Positions 45,471 to 56,589 of a stretch of DNA of 64,000 nucleotides are shown here, in pieces (within the stretch, counting starts at the first letter, position 1; each line of letters opens with the position of its first letter). The position numbers were made by a program, and so were the translations under genes. The stretch covers positions 23,764,527 to 23,828,526 of the forward strand of contig OX485808.1 in the NCBI GenBank assembly GCA_950295325.1. The letters run 5' to 3'. The notes under the pieces are model-generated. The model was not told the DNA's origin and did not search any database. It saw only the letters and a program-made list of their open reading frames with translations. Source of the stretch: Polytrichum commune (Eukaryota > Streptophyta > Polytrichopsida > Polytrichales > Polytrichaceae).

Positions 45471-47190
45471 CACATCACAACATCCTTTAACATTACTCAT
45501 TCTTACTTCTCCTCACTAGTTACATGCTCCACTCAACTAACAAAATTCTTCTCGCCATTTCCCATACACACATGTAATCACTCAAATATCGGCAAATACC
45601 ACTAAATACGAGGAACCAACTAAACCTCCAGAACTCACCGAGCCACGTATAGAACCACTTGCTATTAGAATCCTTTGCATACACCACCAAAATAACAACA
45701 TCGGTACCATAGAACAAATGGGCACAATCCAAAATATATGTGATGACCTTAACATAAACCGTACAACCACACAAATTGCTCCTCCTAGCCCGCAAAATAT
45801 AAAAGGTAACAAATTTAAGCAAAACATGGAATGCCCTCACTTACTCAAGTCCAAACACACACAATCGTAACACAATCCCACCAATCCCAAACTACGAGAA
45901 CAAAACACCCCTCAAATTCTCTCCCCAATATCGCCTCTACACGGACGGATCCTTCAACCCTCCAAAAAAATAAGATATACATGGCTAAGGGAAGAAGTTG
46001 GTTACGGCATATATAACCAAGAAAAAAAATATCAACGTTGCAATACGACTACCAGGCCTACAAAACATTTTCAGAGCATAATTAATGGCCATACACCACA
46101 CCCTTACAATAATATATAAAGACTTCCCAAATGAACCCGCACATATCTTCACAGAGTGCCTCAATGGCCTATATGTGATACAAAACCAAATAAAACACCC
46201 CACACTACATAACAACCACCCAAATAAAACTATTTTAGAAGAAATAATTAACTTCCTTATACAAAGGACCCAACCCACAACACTATATAAAGTAAGAGCA
46301 CATGCAAACATCATGGGATTGCATTATTGCCTTAAGTATTAGATTAGACTAGGATTATTTAGAACTAGTAAAGCTTTATATTTTTGGAACCTTTGAGACA
46401 AGTAGCCGACGACATAAGGTAATGTCTAAAGTGGTTCATCTCATCCATAAAGATGAATGAACTCTTATTAATGAGAATACATGAGTGCCACAAATCCCTA
46501 GCCTGGAGGGCCCCGACACATGGCTACACGTACTTCTAAAGTGCAAACAACACCACATACATGCCCTCCGAACCAAAAGGCATACTAACGCAGTATGGAA
46601 TTTTTTTTATAAAAAAACTTATAGTGGCATCCAAAAACTCAGAATGTTATATTCTCATGAATGCAGGCACATTCAATAATAACCCACCAAAAAACACAGT
46701 CCCCCCATGGCTACTACCTTGCACGTGTGGTCAACAAAGATGTCATTGCAATGTCAAATTCAAACCAAACATCTTAATATGTGTGAAAGGACTACCATAT
46801 CAATCCCCACCACCAACATAACCAAATGGGAACCTAACAATACAATTCATGGAATTCACATATTGTAATGATAGGATACCATATGATACTATAATCATAA
46901 AAATATAAAAATATAAACCATTAATAAACAATATTATCAATAGAGAATGGAAGGTAGACCCACTAATAGTAATCACGGCTGGTGCTAGGACAACCACACA
47001 CACACCTCCTATGGAAAATATTTAAATAATATTTAAAATCCCCAAAAATAAGCATCAAACACACATTTCAAGAAATCAATGTCATTGCCATACAACATGC
47101 CATGTCCATAATCCTACACAAAAGGAGAATAGAAAACAATGAACCATTACCAACAAATACACAACCTACATAACAACCCCAAATACCCAC

Positions 47191-47619
47191 CAAAAATTAA
47201 ATAATCAAGATTAAAAGAAAATAATAAAATGCCAACAAGAGCCAAAGAATTGTTACAACCCATGGCAAGGGTTGATGGCCATATGTTCCACCAAGTAAAC
47301 TCACATAGCATACGCCAAGTCACTTACATCACAATACAATGCTCGTAAGAGGCCATCAAGAATTGAACCCAAACCACTAAACCGGCGCTAATAACCCCCA
47401 CATTTAAAGAACCACTAAGTAGCCCACTCGGAGACCACCACACAAAGAAACACAAAACACATACCCTTATAAACATCACAACCACATTAACATCACCCAT
47501 ACAAAAATCATCCAATTAGGGGTTAGTAGTTGTGCACCACTGTTATTATGCCCAGTGGGCATAATACTAAGGGTGGGTCGAACATGCATTTCAATCAGAT
47601 TGATCCCATAAGGACCAAC

Positions 47620-47660
<41 letters not shown>

Positions 47661-48645
47661 GTTCTTACTGTGCCATAGATGAACAAATTTGGTAAAAAAA
47701 CATAACCCTAATGAACTTAATGTTCTAGGGCTAAGTAAGGCTTACCTAAATGTTTTCAACCATAGATCTCACACTAAGGATCTACGGATGAGAGCATTTA
47801 CCTTATCATATATGAAGGGTGAGGAAAGCATTGAGACCTCCTTTCAAAGGTTAAAACCGCTTATGCAGTTTTACCCTAAGTAACTTCTCGGATTAGTGTG
47901 AGTTAGTGAATACTTGTGGAAGGTGTACACTAACGGCCTCAGTATTGTTACACACTAAGCTCAAATGGCCAAAGAACAGGTAGAGTACTTAATATTGTTA
48001 AGTATTCTTAGATACAAACCACATGATTTTACCGTATTCATTTGTGTGACATAGATAACAATTGGCTTATGTTGTTATTCACCTCGTGTACATTACTGAC
48101 CCTCTCTTTGGATTTGGTTGGTGGCATGGGCACATGTGAGGCAGACCCTTCACATTTTGGACGGCCATCTTAGGTTTTGTATTTCATCTTCAAGCAAAAA
48201 TATTGTGTGTACAAGGCTTATTACAAAGCCTTGTTTACTTGTGAATGATACTTGAAGTATTTTTTTTGAATAAGAGGCACCTACTCTTTTGATAGTGACT
48301 TGTTATGTATCGGATATGTTATGTTATATTTCACTTAAGGTTTGAAAAGCTTACAACCTTAGAGGTGTGAATACTCAAAGGTTTTAGTAATGCTTTGAAC
48401 ACACACCAAGTGGAAGCATTTTGTAAATACTTAGAAGTAATCTTGCAATGATGTGAACAAGACGGATGGCCCCACCCACCCTCCCAGGTTTTGGAAGGTT
48501 TATAGATATGTTATAGAATGATATGGCCTCTAAACAAGAGGATGTACTAAGAAGGAGCTATGCTGGAAAGTAAGCATAGAATTTGTTCAAGCAATGCCCA
48601 GCTCTCTCTCTCTGCTTGACAGTGGAAGGCAACCACCAAGTAGGT
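47191..48645. other. AT-rich spacer with a CT microsatellite
   Basis: The only distinct feature is the CT run listed separately. A 64-codon frame at 47689-47883 has no recognisable domain. Confidence 0.5.
47622..47655. repeat. (TC)17 microsatellite
   Basis: An uninterrupted run of TC dinucleotides of about 34 bases, preceded by ACGTG and followed by TACTTTG. Confidence 0.95.
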
Positions 48646-48647
48646 TA

Positions 48648-49590
48648 CCGTAGTTTACTAGCAGGTTAGGCAACTTGCTGCCTAATATTTAATTAAAGTT
48701 CAAAAAGTAAGTTCGGCACCTAAAAATAGTATATTCATATTTTCGGCAATTTTCTCTTTTAATTTTTAAAAATTCGGCTTACATCATTTTTAATTTTCTA
48801 TTTCAACTTATATCTTGTACATCTCTCTTGCATTGAATGACAAGTAAGATGTGAGTGAAGAGTTGAGAATGCTCTGTGCTTTATGCAAGTAGAGTGGAGT
48901 TGTGTTCAACAATGCATATGGGATATGTAGACTTTGAGGTGAAGCACCTAGTTAGACGTCATTTTTATAACACGCATAACTTTAGCATAGAGTCTTCAAA
49001 TGACATAAAATTTGTTGGAGGTGAAATATTACTTGATTTCTAAACTTTTCTTCGACCAACAAAATTCCAAAAAAGTTGATCTTCTATGCACAAATGAGCT
49101 CCAAAAAACTGTTATGAACGCATTTTAATTTTTTGATCTTTACACGGCTGCAATGTTTTGTCCATATCTTTTGCATAAAGACTTATTTTGACACAAAACT
49201 TGTTGGAGGTGGAAGAAGGATTGATTTCTCAACTTTTGTTAGTTGGACAAAATTCTATAAAAACTTCATCTTCTATGCTCAATTGGACTCCAAAAATTTG
49301 TGTACAACACATTTGAAAAGCCTCGCCTAGAGTCTTGCTACTTCTTAACCCATATTCTTTGTGGACTAATGTACGTGAGCTTGATTACAAAAGGAGCACC
49401 TTCTCTCCTTCAAAATTCACATATGCTTCCACTGTAAGTAAAACTCTAGTGAGAAGTAAAAATTTCTTACTTTTAGGCAATTTTGAAAAATAATTAATTT
49501 CATATTCGGCAAAAAATGCCAATAATATTCCAAAATTTTAGGCATCTATTTTTAGAATTATTTTGTGCCGAACCTGCTATTAAACTACGG
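48648..49590. mobile_element. TIR element with TA flanks (943 bp), Tc1/mariner-like
   Basis: The ends CCGTAGTTTACTAGCAGG and CCTGCTATTAAACTACGG are near-perfect inverses over 18 bp, flanked by TA at 48646-48647 and 49591-49592. Inverted similarity continues inside (GTTCGGCACCTAAAAATAG near 48711; TTTTTAGAATTATTTTGTGCCG near 49550). The middle (48960-49320) holds two diverged direct repeats of about 175 bp around AAATTTGTTGGAGGTG. No transposase is encoded. Confidence 0.7.
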
Positions 49591-49826
49591 TAATCACCGC
49601 AACAATTACATGTTGGAGAAATGGGAAGGCGGTTGTGCACACACATAGAAGAGAGCAACCTCCTTGAAGAGAATAGACTATTCATTTGCATTATTGTAGT
49701 TACATGGCAACATTGATGTTGATTGCTTCGTTATTGAAGCAACGATGCCATGTGTCACATAACTATAGACTAGAGCTCGTTACAAACACTAGAACAAATC
49801 TTGTTCATTAGAACCATATGTTGTGA

Positions 49827-49993
49827 CTTGTCCATTGTGATCATGGCAAGAAAATGCATAATAAATTGTTTTGGTTGTCAACATGACTTAGGTTTATGGT
49901 TGCGATTTTTAGACATTTGGCAACCACAACCCTATGGTTGACAACCAACCGACTTATAATGCATTTCCTCACCATGAGTCACAATGGACAAGT
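49827..49993. repeat. Imperfect inverted repeat, about 57-bp arms
   Basis: The left arm (ACTTGTCCATTGTGATCATGG ... GGTTGTCAAC) and the right arm (GTTGACAACC ... GTCACAATGGACAAGT) are inverses with several mismatches. The inner part (GGTTGC/GCAACC) also pairs. It may be a small foldback MITE; no target duplication was identified. Confidence 0.65.
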
Positions 49994-49999
49994 TTTATT

Positions 50000-51015
50000 G
50001 CAAAATGCAACATGCATAATGTTGAACATACCATGGTACCACAACATCGCACTCACAAGTTTGCACTTAAGCCATGTCACTAGGGAAACACCACTTTCTC
50101 ATGACGCGAATACCTTGTTTTTTACGTTCTTTCCCTTTTTGCTAATTCTATTTGAGATGGAAGAGGGGTACGACATGCATGTGTAACTTATGTGGTCACT
50201 CTTCTTGATTGGACACCTACATTCATGTAGTATGGGTGTGGTATAAGGGATAAATTGTAGTTAAATATACCACCAAAAAAACATTTGTGCGCGATGAGAT
50301 GTGACTACCTGCTCTTAATATAGACACCATTCAAGGTTCAATGGTTAACACAATTGAGGTAGCCTATGTAGTCCCTTGAAAACAACATTCAATTTACCCA
50401 CTTATGACTTATGCATCTCGACTCCTAATTTGGAACTTGAAATGGCAATGTTGACGAGCACAAATGCTACCCGGATGAGACGGTTCTTGAGTTGACCAAC
50501 CATCAAAAGTATATGTGGAATTGGGAGTGCCCACACTAGGACCACATAACTTACCTCACTATCGAATGAATCAAGTTTCTAATAATGTACGCGGGTCTTG
50601 TTTGGATATTTATCCTAACCATACACCTATACATGAGTGGTGTGTGGTCAAGTCATTATTAAGAATGGACACCCAACAAGACACATGTTTAGAAGAGATT
50701 GGACTACACACTAAAAAATGATCAACCACTATAATGAACACAATCAGGGGCCACCTCGATACTCATTCAAACAAATAACACACATGCACTTTTGATAATC
50801 ATAAATAAATTAAAGGGGTCCAATTTTCAACTCGATTTTTGTTGATACTTCATCATAGAAATGCTAATGCCACAATAAAAAAAATTAATTAATTTAAAAA
50901 AAGAGATTGATAGATAAAACAAAACTAACCGAATAGCACCCACATACCTCACTAAGGGACCCAACAAAACAGAAGGTGTACACGGGGACACCTAAGCAGC
51001 TTGCCTATTCTTTGT
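50000..51015. other. Intergenic spacer
   Basis: No supported gene or repeat boundary. Short frames (for example 49896-50186 and 50515-50721) lack motifs. Confidence 0.45.
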
Positions 51016-51023
51016 CAACATAG

Positions 51024-51391
51024 CAGAGCCCTACATCGGGCGCCCATACCCATGCCCATGCCCATGCCCACCCATGCCCATGGGTTTTGGGTGGGCATGG
51101 GTGCAATATTATTGTTCATGGGCGGGCATGGGTGGGCATGGGTGGGGCATAATTACACAATTACACAATTACACAATACACATTACATAATTTTTGAATA
51201 CATGGGCGCAATTTGAATAGCATGGGTGGGCATGGGTGGGTATGGGTGGGCACATGTCATGCTATGTGTGGGCATGGGTGGGCATGGGTGCGCACATGTC
51301 ATGCTATGGGTGGGCATGGGTGGGCATAGGTCGTTGCTGATGGGCATGGTCTGGGTATGGGTGCAATTAGAAAGGAAAATGTTGGGCTCTG
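51024..51391. mobile_element. hAT-like MITE with internal GGGCAT array, copy 1 (368 bp)
   Basis: It begins CAGAGCCCTACAT and ends AAATGTTGGGCTCTG, with the 8-bp repeat CAACATAG at 51016-51023 and 51392-51399. CAGAG/CTCTG ends and an 8-bp duplication are hAT hallmarks. Most of the interior is a short tandem array of GGGCATGGGT-type units in both orientations. The sister copy is at 55843-56378. Confidence 0.9.
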
Positions 51392-51429
51392 CAACATAGT
51401 CTACCTTTCCCAAGGGATCCTCTGTGTGA

Positions 51430-51640
51430 CCTTAAAAGTGTGAACTGTGGCCGTAGGGCCTACTCCAGTTTAAGGCAGGAACACCAGAGTTTGAATATGC
51501 GAGGGAGTGGATTTTCGAACTGAGTCTCGGGAATGCGGATATCGAACACGTTCTCATGAGTTCCCGTGGTTCCCTCGGCAGGTGGGTCCCGCGAACGGAC
51601 TTGCATTCTAAGCACTAGGGCTACTGAGCTCTTCCCACTT
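51430..51640 (-). mobile_element. Possible tRNA-derived SINE head
   Basis: On the minus strand, GTGGGAAGAGCTCAGTAGCC (about 51638-51619) resembles an acceptor strand followed by a Pol III A box. GTCCGTTCGCGGGAC (about 51601-51587) resembles a T arm with B box, and CCCAC closes against GTGGG. Further downstream, two more B-box-like GTTCGA motifs occur. The anticodon arm is not convincing, so this is tRNA-like and not a functional tRNA. No A-rich tail or target duplication was found. Confidence 0.35.
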
Positions 51641-51751
51641 CCCATTCCACTCAGCTTCTCTAGCTTCCTCTGCCTTTCTAGCTCTTGGGCGATCTGTGCT
51701 AGTTTCCATTTCTAATGTTTTGTTGTTTGCGTTTGGGATGCGTTGTTGACG

Positions 51752-51862
51752 ATGTCTGGACGCGGAGCTAAGGCGGGTGCTACCAGGAAGAAATCAGTGA
51801 CGAAGTCGACGAAGGTTGGACTTCAGTTTCGAGTGAGCAGGCTTGCTTGGTACTTGCTAGCG
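51752..51862 (+). pseudogene. Histone H2A, N-terminal fragment
   Basis: From ATG 51752 the frame reads MSGRGAKAGATRKKS, then VTKSTKVGLQF and a damaged version of the following alpha-N/alpha-1 region (RVSRLAWYLLA where H2A has PVGRIARYLK-like sequence). The core histone fold is missing after about 37 residues. The leader (about 51650-51751) is pyrimidine-rich as in a 5' UTR. A 5' gene fragment including leader suggests a DNA-level fragment; a retrocopy would more often keep the 3' end. Confidence 0.75.
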
Positions 51863-51869
51863 TGTTATT

Positions 51870-53029
51870 TTTCTAAGTCTTCTCAAGTGTCATGGTGATA
51901 GGATGTAATACCAGACGTTTAAAGATCATACCATGTTCCTCCACTTCAAACTTCTCCACCTCTACGATAACGAGTAAAACAATAGACTTAAGACAAGATG
52001 GACGTTACATTCTATTCCATATACTAAAGTAAGAGATTCAAGGCGGAAAAAAATTACATGTGTTAGCATAGTCCTCCTAAGTTGCAAAAAGAGGAAGCAA
52101 TCTCCTAGAAGAGACTTTAGCAATAGAACTCAATCATGCGCAAAATTCACATCACATACTTCCGGTAAATAGTTTATTGTTTGACCTACAATAACTCTCA
52201 GTAGACAATGGTTTGAAAAGTAAAATTCAATTCTTTCAATTTTTGTAAAATTAATGAGACGATAAACTTGTAGGAGTTCTATTAGCCCTTAAAAAAAATC
52301 ATCATCCAATAAAACCTCCTTCTTTATCCACTTGGTGATGTATCCAAGAAAAATCTTCTTTTTAAGCTGGTAACTTCTTCATCTCAAACTTAACTGACAC
52401 ATAATCACTTTGGATTCTTCCCAATCTTAAGCTCACGCCATAGACTCTTATAATTTATTTATTTATTTATTTTCCGTTACCTAAGTTCAATCTTCCAAAA
52501 GGAACATATTAGATATAACAAATAAAAATCTACATGATAGTAGTGGTCCTAAGGAAGGAAGAAATCGCTCCATTCCCTTTCTTATATTTTCTATCAAAAG
52601 GATCCATTTAACCCGACATTGTAGTTGATAATTCCTTTGCTACATGTAAGTTTCTTATTCTTTATAGGAATAATCATGTAGTTGTAGCCCTCCATACTCT
52701 CATTTCAGTCTCTTATCATCCACTTTCTTCTTCTAGGATCTTATCCAACTCAAGCCATGGATTCTTCCACGTTACAACACTTAGTTGAATATAACAAGAA
52801 GGAAAAGTTTCCTAGCCATCACTTCAACTTCTTACAACTATTGGATATCAATAACAATTATTTTGAATATGTCTTGAGAAAGCCTGAGCTTCCTAAAAAA
52901 TGACTATAGCCTTCTCACAAGCACCCTCTAGACTATAGTCTATGACCAACTTTCAAAAACATTCACCCCTTTTTTAACAACCTATTCACTTTCTTTCAAG
53001 TAACGTCATTCTTCACTTAGAAGGAGGTC
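51870..53029. other. AT-rich spacer
   Basis: No gene is seen. A short (TTTA) run lies near 52455-52472. Confidence 0.5.
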
Positions 53030-55060
53030 CTAACTAATGTTCTTAACTAATGTTCTTCAACACCTTTTTGAAATTTTCCTTTAATTTTTTTCAATTATTT
53101 TACACATGGCCCTCATATCAATTATATTACAAATGGCTTTAAAACGATTTTATAAATGTTCAAGAAAATTGAAACGAGGCATCTTGACGATGAGGTGACT
53201 AATATCAATATTTTGATACTATTAACTTTCTCTTAAAATTTCCTCTGTCTTTTTGAAATTGTTTACAAATTCCCTTACCCTTCCCAAGGATTTAAAAACA
53301 AATTAACAAATCTTCAAAATATTGAAAGTACACACCTTGGTAACAATGTACTAATATCAAAATTTGGTTACTCTTAACTTTGTTTGAAATTTTTCTTTTA
53401 TCTTTCTCAAATTGTTTACAAAGGGCTTTCATGGTGATTTTGAAAACTCTTCAGAAACTTAGAATTAGTCACATATGTGCTAAGATGAGCAATATCAACA
53501 TGAGGTACTCTTAAGCTTCTATGAAAAGATCCTTTATTTCTCTCGAATTGTTTACAAATGGTCCTCACAACGCTTTGCATGGCTTCAAAGAGGATTTTCC
53601 AAATCTTCAAGAAATTAAAACTAAGCACTTCTATGCCGTGGTGACTAATATGAAAATTTGCGTAATCATTGTTTTCTCTAAAAACATCCTTTATTTTTCC
53701 TAGGACTTCAAAAGCAATTTCACACATCTTCAAGAATTTGGAACTAGGCACCTCAATGCTGAGGTGATGGAAATCAAAATTTGGGCAACATTTAATTCTC
53801 TCTATGATTTCCTTTATTTTCCTCAAATTGTTTACAAATGGCCCTTGTACCACTTCATAGAGTCTTGTTTTCTTTTAATTAAAAATATTCAAGAAATTGA
53901 GATTAGGCACCTATGTGTTGAGGTGAGGAATATCACAATTTGAGCACTCTTGACTTTCTCGTAAAACATTCTTTATGTTTCTCAAGTTGTTTACAAATTG
54001 CCTCGTGCGCTTCCTAGGGATTTAAATACAATTTTACAAATATTTAAAGAATTGAAATTAGGCCCCACAGTGCCAAAGTGACTAACATCAAAATCTAGGT
54101 AATCTTAAGCTTCCTTGAAAAAATCCTTTTATTTTTCTAGAATTGTTTACGAATGGCTCTCATATTGCTTCTAAGGGCTTTAATAAAAAAGTTACAAATT
54201 TTCAAGAAATTGAATTAGGCACCATGCTAAGGAAATTATTATCAAAATTTGAGTACCCTTAAGTTTCTATGAATTTTTCCTTTCTTTTTCTCAAATTGTT
54301 CACAAAATGGCCTTCATTCCACTTCCCATAGCTTTAGAAATTGATTTTACAAAACTTTGATAAATTGAAATTAGTTATCTCAATGGCAAGGTGACTAGTG
54401 TCAATATTTGGTTACTCTTAATTTTCTCTGACATTTTGTATATTTTTCTAGAATTGTTTGCAGATGGCTCTCACAATGCTTCATATGGCTTTCAAAGAGA
54501 TGTTGAAAACCCTCCAAAAATTTGAAATTGGTCATTTATGTGCCATAGGTGACTGATATTAACATTTGGATACTCCTAAGTTTCTCTCACAATTTCCGTT
54601 AAATTTCTCAAATTGTTTGGAATTGGCCCTTGCAATGTTGCCCAGGGCTTTCAAAGTGAACTTGAAAACTCTCCAAAAATTTGAAATGAGTAATCTCGGT
54701 GCCAATACAACTAATAATATCAACATTTGGGTACCTTTGAGTTTTATTTTTCTCAATTTCCTTTATTTTTGTCAACTTGTTTACAAATGATCCTTGCAAC
54801 ACATCCCAATGTTTTGAAATCGATTTTGAAAACTTTGCAAAAGTTTGAAATTAGTTGTTTCGACTACAAATGACCTTGGTAAGAATTCCCAAGGCTTTTG
54901 AAGTTATCTTGAAAAATCTCCAAAAAAATTAAAATTTGTGTGCTCGGTGCCAAGTTTACAAAATATCAACATTTGAATAACCTTGAAGATAGTTCAAAAT
55001 AATTTCAGTTTCCTCAAATGCTTTGTAAATGATGTTGTCAACACTTCACTGTGGACTCTT
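53030..55060. repeat. Diverged satellite array, unit about 155 bp, about 13 copies
   Basis: The phrase TCAAATTGTTTACAAATGGC (with variants) recurs near 53258, 53410, 53547, 53827, 53985, 54141, 54295, 54454, 54612 and 54775. It is followed each time by CTTTCAAA.., AATTTGAAATTAGG, GTGACTAATATCAA and TACTCTTAAGTTTCTCTG-like text. Spacings are mostly 152-163 bp. On the minus strand one frame stays open across nearly three units (53416-53853), giving peptides such as FVNNLRKIKEI, SSKFLK and KQFERNKGSF once per unit. Confidence 0.85.
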
Positions 55061-55735
55061 ATGGCAAGAAGTTGTGTTTTATTAAGTAATTAGTCAGAGG
55101 TAGAATTAGGTTGTTTTTGAGGAGGCAATGACAACTATCGATGAAGGGGAAAAAATTGGGAAGGATAAATAAAAGAGCAGTGCTTGTCACACTCAGGATG
55201 ACCGCATATGAAGTTGTGGTGAGCATTACAAAGCAATGGTGAACTTTTGCGGTGTATGACCTTGCTAATGAAAGCAATAGTGTTGGTCCTTAGAATATTA
55301 TTATTTGGGTTTGAAGGGATTCCTAACTTGTTTGTGGTTGTAATAAGGCTTGTCAAAGCAATTGATTCCAAGAAGTCTTGGAGAGACGAGACTTATGTAT
55401 TGTCTTACATTCATTTTTTCCTAATAATAAGAAGTACCTATCACACTAGTGTGAAGAGTTAAGAGAACTAAGTTGGTCAACCCTCAATATCACTACCGGT
55501 CATATATAGACTAAATTAGAAAACTAGAAGTAAATATGGAAGATCAATCACATGTTGAAGGGTACGGCAGAAGAGCAGAGTATACTGGGGAAGGGGGAAT
55601 AAACGAGTGGAGCGGAAGAACTTTGGAAATCAGTTTTCTAAAGCTAAAGCACAAAACAGAGGAGAGCAAAAGTCAGCTGGTCGAAGATTGAGCAGGGGCG
55701 TAGTTGGAGTTGTGAATCAGCTCATGTAATTCATC
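55061..55735. other. Spacer between satellite and gene fragment
   Basis: No supported gene. Small frames near 55247-55462 lack recognisable motifs. Confidence 0.4.
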
Positions 55736-56480
55736 CTAGCGTGAGCCAGCTGCCTGAATTCTCACCAGAAGCTCCCGAAGTGCATCAGGGACCTCAGAAA
55801 AATGGTGCTGCCGAATTTTATAAAGGCCACTTACTACTGGAGCAGAGCCCAACATTTCCCTTCGAATTTGTACCCATACCCAGACCATGACCATCAGCAG
55901 CGACCTATGCCCACCCATGCCCACCCATAGCATGACATGTGTCCACTCATGCCCACCCATGCCCACCCATAGCATGAATGTGTCCACCCATGCCCACCCA
56001 TGCTATTCAAATTGCGCCCATGTATTCAAAAATTGCACCCATATATTCAAAAATTGTGCCAATGTAGTCAACCTTGCCCAGTGGCTTTTGTATTTTGGAG
56101 CTTTCCACTTCACTACTTTGAGAAGAGAAAGTCATAAGGGGTTAGTAGAGTAATCCAACATGTAACACAGTCCGGTCCTCCTCGCAACCGTCGAAAGCAT
56201 TTGAATGAGAGCTCATTCAATATGCTTTGCTATAGCCCATGCCCACCCATGAACAATAATATCGCACCCACGCCCACCCATGCCCGCCCATGAACATAAT
56301 ATCGCACCCATGCCCATCCAAAACCCAGGGGCATGGGTGGGCATGGGCATGGGCATGGGCACCCAATGTTGGGCTCTGTACTGGAGGGAGGCTGAGGCCT
56401 TGGAGGCAATCGACAACCCTCTGTCGCACAATGGAGATAGCCGAAGCCTGCATTTGGTGTAAGCAGTAGCTGGTACGAGG
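55736..56480 (-). pseudogene. Unrecognised coding fragment split by a hAT-like MITE
   Basis: On the minus strand, with the MITE 55843-56378 and one 8-bp duplication removed, a single frame of about 70 codons runs from about 56480 to the TAG at 55738-55736. It passes through SIVRQRVVDCLQ, the junction SLPPVVSGLYK, and EVPDALRELLVRIQAAGSR before the stop. The sequence looks like real coding (amphipathic C-terminal helix, balanced composition), but I do not recognise it. A stop upstream suggests that its 5' part is lost or in another exon. Confidence 0.4.
55843..56378. mobile_element. hAT-like MITE with internal CCCATG array, copy 2 (536 bp)
   Basis: The ends CAGAGCCCAACATTTCCC and CAATGTTGGGCTCTG are inverse. 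The 8-bp repeat TACTGGAG lies at 55835-55842 and 56379-56386. The interior is dominated by CCCATGCCCAC units. It matches the copy at 51024-51391, largely in inverted orientation, and is longer mainly through more repeat units and the segment 56040-56250. Confidence 0.92.
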
Positions 56481-56589
56481 GAGGGAGAAGTTGTTTCAGG
56501 CTCTGAAGAGGAAATGAGGAGTGTTGATTCCGACAGTGGGTTGTGGGAGTAGCCCTCTCCCTGGAAGAGGATCAGCAATTAGTAGATAG

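Larger units (their letters stand above)
42500..47190 (+). mobile_element. LINE copy 2, heavily decayed and split by a solo LTR
   Basis: Pieces match LINE copy 1: GGAHLRSRIGNFPLEATPL and following residues (about 42520-42820, upstream of anything left in copy 1), TYFTKKQHTLYENI to WLYQRYKHRI (43150-43572), the RNase H part with IFTECLNGLYVI and YKVRAHANI (46085-46320), DTWLHVLLKCKQ to PCTCGQQRCHC (46510-46760), and the C-terminal IVITAGARTT region (about 46970-47170). A solo LTR occupies 43624-45470. About 215 bp of the methyltransferase-like segment is deleted near 45555, at a shared CCATT. About 180 bp of unrelated sequence (46315-46495) replaces the zinc-knuckle approach. In RNase H, FTD has become FTE. 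Confidence 0.8.

Noticed and set aside
51001-51413. Pro/Met/His-rich frames (also 55887-56578)
   Set aside because: They are translations of the GGGCAT/CCCATG arrays inside the hAT-like MITEs.
51587-51640. A functional tRNA gene on the minus strand
   Set aside because: The T arm and part of the acceptor look tRNA-like, but a proper anticodon stem-loop cannot be drawn, so only a SINE-like call is kept.
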